From assembly GCA_002083555.1 (NCBI GenBank), contig MSXN01000009.1, positions 186,001 through 250,000 of the forward strand: 64,000 nucleotides of DNA. Reading direction: 5' to 3'. The number at the start of each line of letters is the position of its first letter. Positions within the stretch are counted from its first letter, which is position 1. The position numbers and the translations under genes are program-made. The notes under the pieces were generated by a model. The model did not search any database, was not told where the DNA came from, and was given only the letters and a program-made list of their open reading frames with translations. Positions 51,218 to 59,338 of this stretch are shown here, in pieces. This DNA is from Nitrospira sp. ST-bin5 (GTDB lineage Bacteria > Nitrospirota > Nitrospiria > Nitrospirales > Nitrospiraceae).

Positions 51218-52615
51218 TCAGTTTCCACGAGTAGTATTGGATTGAATCGCGCTGCTTTGACTCTGGAGGCGTCTGAGGAGATTATCCAGCGCCGCGTATT
51301 GTGCCTTGAGACGATCTTCGTACTTAGTCACGGCATCTTCTTTTCTCAGAATATCGGCGGACAGGCTGGTAATCTGCTTCGTGATGCCGTTCTTTCGCAA
51401 GGATAATTGACCGGACGCAACGTTCGTCAACGAATCGATGGCCGTGTTGAGTAACTGGGCGACCCCTGCGCTCCCGGTTTGATTGACAAACAACGTTCGG
51501 ACATTGCTGTAACTCGCACTCAGTGCGGTATCAAGTTTCGCCTCATCGACCGTGATGGTGCCCTCTCGATCCGTCTTGAACCCCAGTGCCCCGACGGTAT
51601 TGAGCGATCCAGCCCCGGTTATAGAGGAGGATAGCGCTGACCGAATCTGAGAGAGGACGCCGCGTACGGTGGGCTCCCCGAAGAAATTACCGCCTTTCTT
51701 CGTGGCTACATCGTAGGTGGTCCGCTCATTGATGTACTTGAGAACTTCGTTATAGGCGGTCGCCAGCCCTTTAATATTGTCCTTCACCGCGGTGATATCA
51801 CGGCTCACATTCACCTGAACGGTTGAAGTTCCAGTTGTCTCCAACAATGTTAGGGTGACGCCGGCAATGGCATCGGAGATGGCATTGGTGCTCCGTGTTA
51901 CGGTGACGGGGTTCAGCGCAGGGTCTCCGACGATGGCGATGGCATCCTGGGCGGCTTGCAGGGTATCGATGCCACCGGTCCCGCTGCTGTTCAAGAAATC
52001 TAACGTGGTGTTGTCTGCGACAATGGTGATGCCGTTGGACGCTCCGGTGGTCGCGGCCGTGAGAACGAGACGATAGGCTGGAGTCGTGTCGTTCCCGGTA
52101 TTGATAATGGAGGCCGTGGCGCCGGCACCGAGGTCATTGATCGCGCTCTTGAGATCTTCCAGCGTTGCCGTGTCGCCAAGCGTCACCGTCTGATCCGCGC
52201 CGCTGCCGATTCTGAATGTAAAGGTACCGGATGCCCCACCGACGATATCGGTCGTTGTCGTCGCGACGGTTTTGGCGGCTTTGTTTGTCACTTGGTGGGA
52301 TTGCGCGAGCTGAGTAACTCTCAGCGAATACGTGCCCGATGTGGCAGTGGAAGAGCCGACGGCACTCAACGCACTGGTATCGGACACGCTCGTCGTCGTC
52401 CGGTCAAACGAGGTCGAGAGCCGCAGCTTATCCGCAGCACTCTGGAGGCCGATCAACTTGGTGCTCAGCGTCGCGTAATCGGTCGACTTTGAGCTCAAGG
52501 CGTTTTTCTTCTCGTTCAGGCTGTCAACGGGGAGGCGTGCCACCTTCACCAGTTGTTCTACGACTTGACCGAAATCAAGTCCGTTGCCCAACCCGCCGAA
52601 ACTGATCGTCGCCAT
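51218..52615 (-). CDS. fliD: Flagellar filament cap protein FliD
   Basis: 465 residues. N-terminal FliD domain begins with ISFGGLGNGLDFGQVVEQLV; central variable beta domain rich in Thr/Ala; C-terminal FliD domain with GSLNTVGALGFKTDREGTIT and the closing coiled coil. No Cys. It caps the filament and promotes flagellin polymerisation. GGGAG upstream. Confidence 0.95.
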   Translation of the reverse strand: MATISFGGLGNGLDFGQVVEQLVKVARLPVDSLNEKKNALSSKSTDYATLSTKLIGLQSAADKLRLSTSFDRTTTSVSDTSALSAVGSSTATSGTYSLRVTQLAQSHQVTNKAAKTVATTTTDIVGGASGTFTFRIGSGADQTVTLGDTATLEDLKSAINDLGAGATASIINTGNDTTPAYRLVLTAATTGASNGITIVADNTTLDFLNSSGTGGIDTLQAAQDAIAIVGDPALNPVTVTRSTNAISDAIAGVTLTLLETTGTSTVQVNVSRDITAVKDNIKGLATAYNEVLKYINERTTYDVATKKGGNFFGEPTVRGVLSQIRSALSSSITGAGSLNTVGALGFKTDREGTITVDEAKLDTALSASYSNVRTLFVNQTGSAGVAQLLNTAIDSLTNVASGQLSLRKNGITKQITSLSADILRKEDAVTKYEDRLKAQYAALDNLLRRLQSQSSAIQSNTTRGN

Positions 52616-52635
52616 GCTCCATCTCCCTCACCTCT

Positions 52636-52998
52636 TCAGGCTTGCTCCTTGAGCAGCAATCCCTTGGAACTGTTGAAATACTTTGCCAGGTTCAGGACCT
52701 CTTTCGGGGGAAATTGGCGAATTACTTCCCCCGAGTCTTTTTCAATGACTTTCACGATCACCCGATCCGTTGAATCGTCAATTTCGAATTTCAGATTGGT
52801 ATCGTGCGTTTTCAGCTCTTCACTGACCTTGGCCACCGCCTGTTCGAGGGTTGCCCGCTCGATTGGGGCGGTTGGCTGATTGTCGGTATCAGGTTGCGTC
52901 CGTGCGGCAGTCGGCTGTTTGGCCGCTGCATGATCCGGTTCACCCCCGCGGGCGGGTGTGGTCAGGAGATCTGCTTTGCCGGTTACTGGTGTAATCAT
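52636..52998 (-). CDS. flaG: FlaG family protein
   Basis: 120 residues. Disordered N-terminal half, then the FlaG core: AVAKVSEELKTHDTNLKFEI, RVIVKVIEKDSGEVIRQFPP. FlaG proteins affect filament length. Between fliC and fliD as in many genomes. GGAGG before the ATG. Confidence 0.92.
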   Translation of the reverse strand: MITPVTGKADLLTTPARGGEPDHAAAKQPTAARTQPDTDNQPTAPIERATLEQAVAKVSEELKTHDTNLKFEIDDSTDRVIVKVIEKDSGEVIRQFPPKEVLNLAKYFNSSKGLLLKEQA

Positions 52999-53023
52999 GG
53001 CAGCCTCCGTGTGAACCTAGGGT

Positions 53024-53056
53024 GGGGGCGGCCGCTCATGAGGAGCGGCCGCCCCC
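53024..53056 (-). terminator. 14-bp perfect hairpin after fliC
   Basis: GGGGGCGGCCGCTC / GAGCGGCCGCCCCC with a 5-nt loop ATGAG, beginning 9 nt after the fliC stop. Very strong GC stem without a T-run. Likely stabilises or ends most fliC transcripts while letting some read into flaG-fliD, a common way to make flagellin much more abundant than its partners. Confidence 0.75.
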
Positions 53057-53064
53057 GCCGTTTA

Positions 53065-53892
53065 CTACCTCTGCAGCAAGGCTAAGGCCTGTTGCGGGAG
53101 GTTGTTGGCTTGCGCCAAAACCGAGATGCCGGTCTGAACCAGAATCTGGTTTTTCGTAAAGAGCGCGGTCTCTGCTGCGATATCCGCGTCGCGGATACGT
53201 GATTCTGCGGCGGTGAGGTTTTCACTCGTCACCTGCAGATTCGCAATCGTCGCCTCGAACCGGTTCTGGATCGACCCGTATTCGGCGCGGGCGGTGGCGA
53301 CGGCGCTGATTGCGCTATCGATGTTTGCCAGTGCGCTCGTCGCATTGGCCGAGGTAGACACGTTCACTGAGCTGATGCCCAATGAAGTCGTGGTGATATC
53401 ATTCAGGTTAAGGTCGAGGGTGTTGCCTGATCCGCTTCTGAATCCGATGGCGATCGAGAAGCTGATGGTGCTGCCGCTGGTGAGGGCCTGACCGTTGAAT
53501 TCGGTGACCTGCGCGATACGATCGATTTCCGACCGCAACGCTACGAATTCCTGATCGATGTAGGACCGTTCCGTATTGCCGACCGTTCCGCTGGCCGACT
53601 GCGACGATAATTCACGAAGACGTGACAAGAGATTCCCGATTGTGGCGGCGGCGCCGTCGGCAATCTGCGTCAAGCTGATACCGTCCGAGGAGTTCCGGAC
53701 CGACTGATTGATACTGCGGATCTGTGCCCGCAAGGATTCGGACAGTCCGAGGCCGGCGGCATCGTCCGCGGCTCGCGTAATCCGAAGGCCGGATGAGAGG
53801 CGCTCGACCGAGCGTCCCAACTGGTTGGTGCTGATCGACAAATTTCTCTGTGCAGAAATTGATGCCGGGTTGTTGTTAATGATTAATGCCAT
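53065..53892 (-). CDS. fliC: Flagellin FliC
   Basis: 275 residues, a minimal flagellin. N-terminal D0/D1 (INNNPASISAQRNLSISTNQ, SSGLRITRAADDAAGLGLSE) and C-terminal D1/D0 ending AQANNLPQQALALLQR. The D2/D3 region is nearly absent: the middle part is about 60 residues. A single flagellin gene in view. AGGAGG 8 nt before the ATG; a sigma-28-like promoter about 100 nt upstream. Confidence 0.97.
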   Translation of the reverse strand: MALIINNNPASISAQRNLSISTNQLGRSVERLSSGLRITRAADDAAGLGLSESLRAQIRSINQSVRNSSDGISLTQIADGAAATIGNLLSRLRELSSQSASGTVGNTERSYIDQEFVALRSEIDRIAQVTEFNGQALTSGSTISFSIAIGFRSGSGNTLDLNLNDITTTSLGISSVNVSTSANATSALANIDSAISAVATARAEYGSIQNRFEATIANLQVTSENLTAAESRIRDADIAAETALFTKNQILVQTGISVLAQANNLPQQALALLQR

Positions 53893-53992
53893 GGATGCTT
53901 CCTCCTTGCCGACTGCTGTACTGTCCGTGCCTCGCTTCCGCGTCCCTGCAGAAGCGTCTTACCCCTCTACGCCTAGAGAGCGGTTGCATCCC

Positions 53993-54019
53993 TTATCGGA
54001 GGATACCCCCAAGACTTGA
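53993..54019 (-). promoter_or_regulatory. Sigma-28-like promoter of fliC
   Basis: Minus strand: TCAAGTCT, exactly 11 nt, TCCGATAA. Best of three matching sites, about 100 nt before the flagellin start. Position before fliC, the classical FliA target, validates the pattern for the other two. The rest of 53893-54089 is leader without a gene. Confidence 0.8.
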
Positions 54020-54089
54020 GAGGCCCGAAGGAACAACGGTTAACCACACAGGTCGGCACAAACGATACGTAATGAACATGTCGGTCATC

Positions 54090-54608
54090 CTACGACTCCA
54101 ACCTGGGCGCGAGTTCATATTCCAGGAGATCGGCTACACGAATCAGGTCTCGTTGAGCGCGCGCTTCGAGTAAGGCCTGTACCCAGGGGGTCATCGCACG
54201 ATCGGGACGTGCCTTCGCTTGATTGGGTTCCACCAGTTCGAGATAGTCGGCCAGTTTGCCCAGCCAGGCATCCAACGACGTAAGCCGTTCGTCTCCCATG
54301 CGGATCTGTGAGGCGAGTCCCTGGGCTTCATGGCGGAGGAGATCGGCGTACTGGTGAATTGTCGCGCTGGCCCCGCGCATCACCTCGTCCATGGTTTGAG
54401 AGACAGCTTGAAGGCGCGTAAATCGGGTGATCGGCTCGCCGAGAAAGGTCGAATCCAAATCGCGATCGGTAATGGTGCGCTGATCCACGGTCAAAGACGT
54501 GATCAGGCGCGAGCGGGCATGGGCTTTCTCGCTGATATCAGCCAGCACGTCGCCAAGGCTGAGTGCATTGACGACTTCCCACTGATCTTGATCGAGCATG
54601 ACATGCAT
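54090..54608 (-). CDS. Helical protein of unknown function, flagellar region
   Basis: 172 residues. Start at 54608 (MHVMLDQDQWEV) with AAGGAGA 7 nt upstream. Mostly alpha-helical with long amphipathic stretches (RFTRLQAVSQTMDEVMRGAS, ATIHQYADLLRHEAQGLASQ, DAWLGKLADYLELVEPNQAK). No membrane segment or signal. Lies between the glycosyltransferases and fliC on the same strand. Family not recognised; may act with the glycosyltransferases or as a flagellar chaperone. Confidence 0.65.
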   Translation of the reverse strand: MHVMLDQDQWEVVNALSLGDVLADISEKAHARSRLITSLTVDQRTITDRDLDSTFLGEPITRFTRLQAVSQTMDEVMRGASATIHQYADLLRHEAQGLASQIRMGDERLTSLDAWLGKLADYLELVEPNQAKARPDRAMTPWVQALLEARAQRDLIRVADLLEYELAPRLES

Positions 54609-54658
54609 AATATTCTCTCCTTCTTGACGACGCGGGCTAGGCTGGAATATTCCTGCCA

Positions 54659-56335
54659 CTATCCCGAATGGGCGACTGAGGAATCGGTGAACATGGCCAG
54701 TCGCCGCAATGTGGACTTCGAGGGACTCTGAGTCAGGAGTCGATGGATCTCTGTGAGATGTTTCCTCCATTGGCGGTAGGCCAGGGCATGATGCCTAGCC
54801 ATGCGGTCGAGCCCCCTGACATGATCATGGTGGATCGACCGCACGAACGAGGTTGTCACGGGGGAACTGGCGATATGGGCCATCCCCAGGCGTACTACAC
54901 GTTCGCGCAGCGCCGTTTGCTCCCGCTGTAATGACTGCAAGGAGCCGGGTGATGGCGCCACCCGCTCGGCGGCCTGCACAATTGCATCGGCTTGACGGCA
55001 GAGGCGCTCCACGTCCGGCATCATGCCGGCCAGGTGTTGGGCTGCTGCTGCAGCGTTGTGAGGCAAGGTCGAGTCTGCTGGGATATGGCTCACGGTGTGG
55101 GTCAACATTTCATACCAGTAACGTCTCCAATACCGGCTGTACCAGTCGAGGTCTGATGACTCTTCTGTGCCTACCGCGCAATAGCTCCCCAACTGATCTT
55201 CGTCGACGGACGAGCGAAAGAGCCTGTAGCCTGGCGCCGCCGGGGGGCACTCCCCTTTGGCCAACACGTGTAACAGCAATTCCGCTACCATGGTCGTCGG
55301 CAGTCGATCTTTACACGTGTGATGGGCGCAGACCTGGTCGAATCCGCAGGGGGCACATTCAAGCTCCGGCTGGACGACCCAATGCCCCGATCCATAGGGA
55401 CCGGTTTCCCGGAAATCCACGTGCCCGACGGAAAGGTCAATCACCGGTACCTGAACGCCGACGGCCAAATGCATCGGGCCGGTGTCGTTGGTTAAGAGCA
55501 GACGGCACTCCGCGAGCAAACCCACCAGCTGCTCCAGGGTCGTGTGGCCCGCCGCATTGAGGAGTGGATTGCGTCCTCCGGCCTCTCGGTAGATTCGGAC
55601 GACCTGTGCGATGGTGTCTTGTTCGGCCGGGGTTCCGATGAGGACGACTCCGCCCGTCCATCTGTTGCTCACGTGCGCCAACGTGCGGCCGAAATGCTCA
55701 GGCCGCCAGGCTTTCATCACGTCGCTCGCTCCGGCTTGCACGGCAATCCATTCTTGTGACGCTTCCGGCGCCGTCGCGAGAAAGCGCCGGGCCCATTCGC
55801 GCGCAGCAGGGGTGACTCGCACCGACAATGGCGCGTGGGTACCCGGACCGCTGCCTCCCAGCGCATAGACGTCGACCAGATTGAATCGATTCATGGCGCG
55901 GAAGTGATGCATGTCGGTGAAATACGCCATCCAGGGATTCTCGATGACACTCTCCCCGTCCCAGGCACATCGGGCCCCGCGGATATCCGGTGCGCCGATG
56001 TAGGAAGCCAACAATGCGCTCGGACGATTGAACGTGAGATTGATGATGCGATTGTAGCGTCGCTCGACCAACGGACGAGCCCAGCTCGCGAGGTCGATAT
56101 AGAGGGCGGTGACGCTCTTGACGGCCGCGCGGCTTTCATCGATCAGGGCATGGAAGTCGTAAGTGATAATGTCCCGGATCCCGGGCAGCAAGGACGCGAC
56201 GGCAGCAAACCGGCGATCCACGATTACATCGACCGCCACGCCCGGCCATTCTTCTTGCAGCCGGGCCAGCAACGTCCCCATCTGGACCAGGTCGCCCATG
56301 CGCGTGATATTGAGGATCAGCACCTGGCGGTTCAT
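54659..56335 (-). CDS. Family 9 glycosyltransferase (heptosyltransferase-like) A
   Basis: 558 residues. N-terminal GT9 catalytic region (1-340): VLILNITRMGDLVQMGTLLA at the start and LLLTNDTGPMHLAVGVQVPV as the sugar-nucleotide-binding signature; then CAPCGFDQVCAHHTCKD with clustered Cys. The last 190 residues are a helical extension not in standard heptosyltransferases. ATGA overlap with the CgeB-like gene. Suggested substrate: sugar on flagellin or LPS; unknown. Confidence 0.87.
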   Translation of the reverse strand: MNRQVLILNITRMGDLVQMGTLLARLQEEWPGVAVDVIVDRRFAAVASLLPGIRDIITYDFHALIDESRAAVKSVTALYIDLASWARPLVERRYNRIINLTFNRPSALLASYIGAPDIRGARCAWDGESVIENPWMAYFTDMHHFRAMNRFNLVDVYALGGSGPGTHAPLSVRVTPAAREWARRFLATAPEASQEWIAVQAGASDVMKAWRPEHFGRTLAHVSNRWTGGVVLIGTPAEQDTIAQVVRIYREAGGRNPLLNAAGHTTLEQLVGLLAECRLLLTNDTGPMHLAVGVQVPVIDLSVGHVDFRETGPYGSGHWVVQPELECAPCGFDQVCAHHTCKDRLPTTMVAELLLHVLAKGECPPAAPGYRLFRSSVDEDQLGSYCAVGTEESSDLDWYSRYWRRYWYEMLTHTVSHIPADSTLPHNAAAAAQHLAGMMPDVERLCRQADAIVQAAERVAPSPGSLQSLQREQTALRERVVRLGMAHIASSPVTTSFVRSIHHDHVRGLDRMARHHALAYRQWRKHLTEIHRLLTQSPSKSTLRRLAMFTDSSVAHSG

Positions 56336-58149
56336 ACCAAATCCCTGGTTTCAGTCCGATAACTTTCCAGCATGAGGATGAGCAGATCTTCGCGGCTGAG
56401 CTCTGTGCGAGGACCGCGGGCGCGAATCTGTGCCGCCAGATCCTTCAGTTCGACTCGCTGATCGGGCGCAAACCGGTTCAACATCGGCGCCAATTCGGAC
56501 GGCGTCGTCGTCTGCGCGGCGAGCGCCTCCGCAGTCCGTTCCCCTCGCAGGATCGAGCCTAAGCGGTCGGGTTCCCGCATGCCCAATTCGGCGAGAAGGT
56601 CTTTCATGCGATGTTCATAGGTATGCTGCCGCAAGACCCGCCGGCGGGCCGCATCGGCGATGGTACGGCGACCGACCGGATCGCGAAGCCAGGTCCGGAT
56701 CAGGGAGGCGACCTCGTCGGTGCTTCCAAAGCTGACCATCTCGTCTTCGGTAAAGCACTCCGGAAGGAGTGCCCGTTGATCGACGAGTTGGAAGGCGCCA
56801 GCAGCCGCCAGCTCAAACGTCCTGGGATTCACAAAGTCTGCTGCCGGGTCCAGGCCCTCACCGGTATTTGAGTGGAGATTCAAATTGATTGCGGTGGCGT
56901 TAAACACTTTGAGGCACGTATCGGTGTCGATCCGCGCTCCGTTTCGTTGTAAGGCCGGCGCCATCGCATCGGCTCCATCCCATTCATTCCCCCACACTTT
57001 GAATGTCCAGTCCTTACTGATCCAACGAGGGAGGACAGCTCGGCGGTTGGCATAGCCGGCTCCGACAAATGACAGATCCGATCCGAACTCCAGTTGTTCG
57101 TTCATCGTCAACGTGAGAGGGCGATGCACGGACGGATCTGCGGCCATGGGGAGGTAGCTGACCTGCGGCGCTCCTGCCCGCCTGAGGGCGTCGTGACAGT
57201 CATTCTGTTGGATGGTGAACCAATAATCGTATCCGGGAGCGAGTTGCTGCCAGTAGGTCAAATGCCGATAGTTTTCGACGAACCACATGGCCGTGATGAA
57301 TTTCTTTCGTCGCAGATGCTCCAGGGCGCCGAGCGACATGGGAGCTTGCGCCATCGCCAGGACGAGATCCGGAGGATCTTCCGCGAGTTCCGTCAGCGTC
57401 CCCATGCTGAGCACATCGGCAAAGCGGCTTTGCATCGAGAGCCGATGCCGAGGATCGCGGAACGTATTGAACCGCGCATAGCTGGCGTGATGGATACTGT
57501 GGTCTACCCAACTCACTCGGTGCCCGAGGGATTCAAGGGCTCGCACGACGTATCCGGTGACCGGCAATGAGCCGCCGTAGATCGGCCCCACGACGGCCAC
57601 ATGCAGACGTCCATGTTGCCTGGTCGCGAGCAGCCTGCGAAGTTCCACATCGAGGGCCTGGTGTTGTGCGGCATACGGGCGCGCCGCCGGTGCGTAGGTG
57701 AAGAAGCGGAGCGGGGCCGATTTGGATGCGAGCTGCGTCGCCATTTCATCGGTGCCGCCCCAGATCCATTCAATGGCGTTAAACCAGGGACCCAATGGAC
57801 GCACGGCCAGGGCATCTTTAAAGGCTGGAATATCAGTGATCACGACGGCCAGCCGGGCTCCAGAAGGTTTCGATGCGACTAAGGCCTCGACGTGATAGAG
57901 CAGTCCCACACCGAGCACCACGCCCAATTCTCCGGCCTGCCATTCCTTGGCTTGCAGCGCGGCCCATGACTGGGCTTCCTTTCTCGGGTCGTAGGCACTG
58001 TGAATCCATTGTCCATCTTGCGTGGCAGACGGACTGCCTTCTCGCGACGGTGCGATGGCGAGTGTTCCTCCGGCACTTTCTGAAACAGCCGCAACCAGGT
58101 CCGGAAAGGTCTTTCGAATACCGTCGAGGTGTGTCTGTAGAAGATTCAT
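56332..58149 (-). CDS. CgeB-like glycosyltransferase
   Basis: 605 residues. Central and C-terminal parts resemble CgeB/YkvP-type family-1 glycosyltransferases: FITAMWFVENYRHLTYWQQL, WFTIQQNDCHDALRRAGAPQ, YLPMAADPSVHRPL, and NLHSNTGEGLDPAADFVNPR followed by FELAAAGAFQLVDQRALLPE. The C terminus has DUF-like helical extension. GAGGAG near the ATG at 58149; upstream frame ignored. Second of three tightly packed GT genes. Confidence 0.87.
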   Translation of the reverse strand: MNLLQTHLDGIRKTFPDLVAAVSESAGGTLAIAPSREGSPSATQDGQWIHSAYDPRKEAQSWAALQAKEWQAGELGVVLGVGLLYHVEALVASKPSGARLAVVITDIPAFKDALAVRPLGPWFNAIEWIWGGTDEMATQLASKSAPLRFFTYAPAARPYAAQHQALDVELRRLLATRQHGRLHVAVVGPIYGGSLPVTGYVVRALESLGHRVSWVDHSIHHASYARFNTFRDPRHRLSMQSRFADVLSMGTLTELAEDPPDLVLAMAQAPMSLGALEHLRRKKFITAMWFVENYRHLTYWQQLAPGYDYWFTIQQNDCHDALRRAGAPQVSYLPMAADPSVHRPLTLTMNEQLEFGSDLSFVGAGYANRRAVLPRWISKDWTFKVWGNEWDGADAMAPALQRNGARIDTDTCLKVFNATAINLNLHSNTGEGLDPAADFVNPRTFELAAAGAFQLVDQRALLPECFTEDEMVSFGSTDEVASLIRTWLRDPVGRRTIADAARRRVLRQHTYEHRMKDLLAELGMREPDRLGSILRGERTAEALAAQTTTPSELAPMLNRFAPDQRVELKDLAAQIRARGPRTELSREDLLILMLESYRTETRDLV

Positions 58150-58156
58150 ACGCTCC

Positions 58157-59332
58157 TCATGCCGGGATGGCAGGTGACAGCTCATGCCACAGGGCTTCAC
58201 GTTCCCGTGGCGAGGCCGAGGATTCCCCGGCTTCGGTGTAATAGGTGCCCCACCCATCGGTCTGACTAGTCCATTGTGACCATGGGGTCTGCATTCGAGG
58301 GGGCTGGTTGACGAGCGCATCCAGAGTGGGCTCGATGGGCCACGTGGTTGGGACTACCGCTCCCCCATCTTCGCTCTGGGCTTGCCAAATGCGGTGACCG
58401 GTGCCATAGGGACCGGTTTCGTGGACCCGGGCTCGTGCGAAATACCACCCAAGGGTCGGAGTGCCGACTGCGGCGGCCAGATGCAAGGGGCCTGTATCTG
58501 ATCCAATGACGTGATGACAACGGGTGAGCGTTTGCGCCAGCTCATGAATGGACGTCTGTCCGGTAATGTCCCAGATCCGCCCTAGAATGGATGGTGGCAG
58601 CGTCGACTGGATGTCCCTTGCGCGCTCACATTCTGCTCCATGGCCGATCAAAACGACACGGCCTCTTGGGAGAACGCTCAGAAACCGAATAATCCATGTA
58701 CGCCAGACGTCAACTGGGACTAGGCGGGCCGGATCCCCTGCTCCGACGATGATCCCGATCCAGGGCCCCCCGCCTCGCCCGATTTGCTCAAGGTTTCTCG
58801 ATGGTGAAACAAGCGGCGTCAGGCAGCGCGGCGGCGTTCCCGGAGGGAGGAGGCCGCACATGCCGCAAAAGGCATCCGATAGATGAATGCGATTTGAGCG
58901 GCGGGTCCGCGCAATCTCCCTGACATAGGCTGCCCAGGGTGTCAGCTCCTCACTCAGCGGCCCCTGAGCGAGCGGTCCGATACATTGATTCGCCAACAGC
59001 GTACCGGCGACGATGGCTCGGGTATGCTGATTGAGCACAAACGCCCGATCGTAGGGCCGAGGACAGAGGGCGGCGAGCTCCTGCTCGATCTCCTCCCGCT
59101 GCTCCGGCTCAATCCCCTGTGTGGCACGCGCCGCCCAGCGATGCCATCTGGCGCCGTCCCATCCGATCACTCGATCAAGCCCTGGAATCAGCGTACCTAG
59201 GTCCCGAAGCGGCTCAGGACAGAGGAGGTCGATCGTGTCGCGAGGACACTGCTTCCGCAAGGCGGCAATTATCGGCATCGTTTGCACGAGGTCGCCGAGC
59301 CGCGCGAGTTGAATGACAAGCGTTCTGGACAT
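58157..59332 (-). CDS. Family 9 glycosyltransferase (heptosyltransferase-like) B
   Basis: 391 residues. LVIQLARLGDLVQTMPIIAA at the start, GIIVGAGDPARLVPVD in the middle, and HHVIGSDTGPLHLAAAVGTP with YFARARVHETGPYGTGH at the end: standard GT9 two-domain layout. Seven bp before the CgeB-like gene. Donor sugar cannot be deduced from sequence. Confidence 0.88.
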   Translation of the reverse strand: MSRTLVIQLARLGDLVQTMPIIAALRKQCPRDTIDLLCPEPLRDLGTLIPGLDRVIGWDGARWHRWAARATQGIEPEQREEIEQELAALCPRPYDRAFVLNQHTRAIVAGTLLANQCIGPLAQGPLSEELTPWAAYVREIARTRRSNRIHLSDAFCGMCGLLPPGTPPRCLTPLVSPSRNLEQIGRGGGPWIGIIVGAGDPARLVPVDVWRTWIIRFLSVLPRGRVVLIGHGAECERARDIQSTLPPSILGRIWDITGQTSIHELAQTLTRCHHVIGSDTGPLHLAAAVGTPTLGWYFARARVHETGPYGTGHRIWQAQSEDGGAVVPTTWPIEPTLDALVNQPPRMQTPWSQWTSQTDGWGTYYTEAGESSASPREREALWHELSPAIPA

Positions 59333-59338
59333 GCGCTC

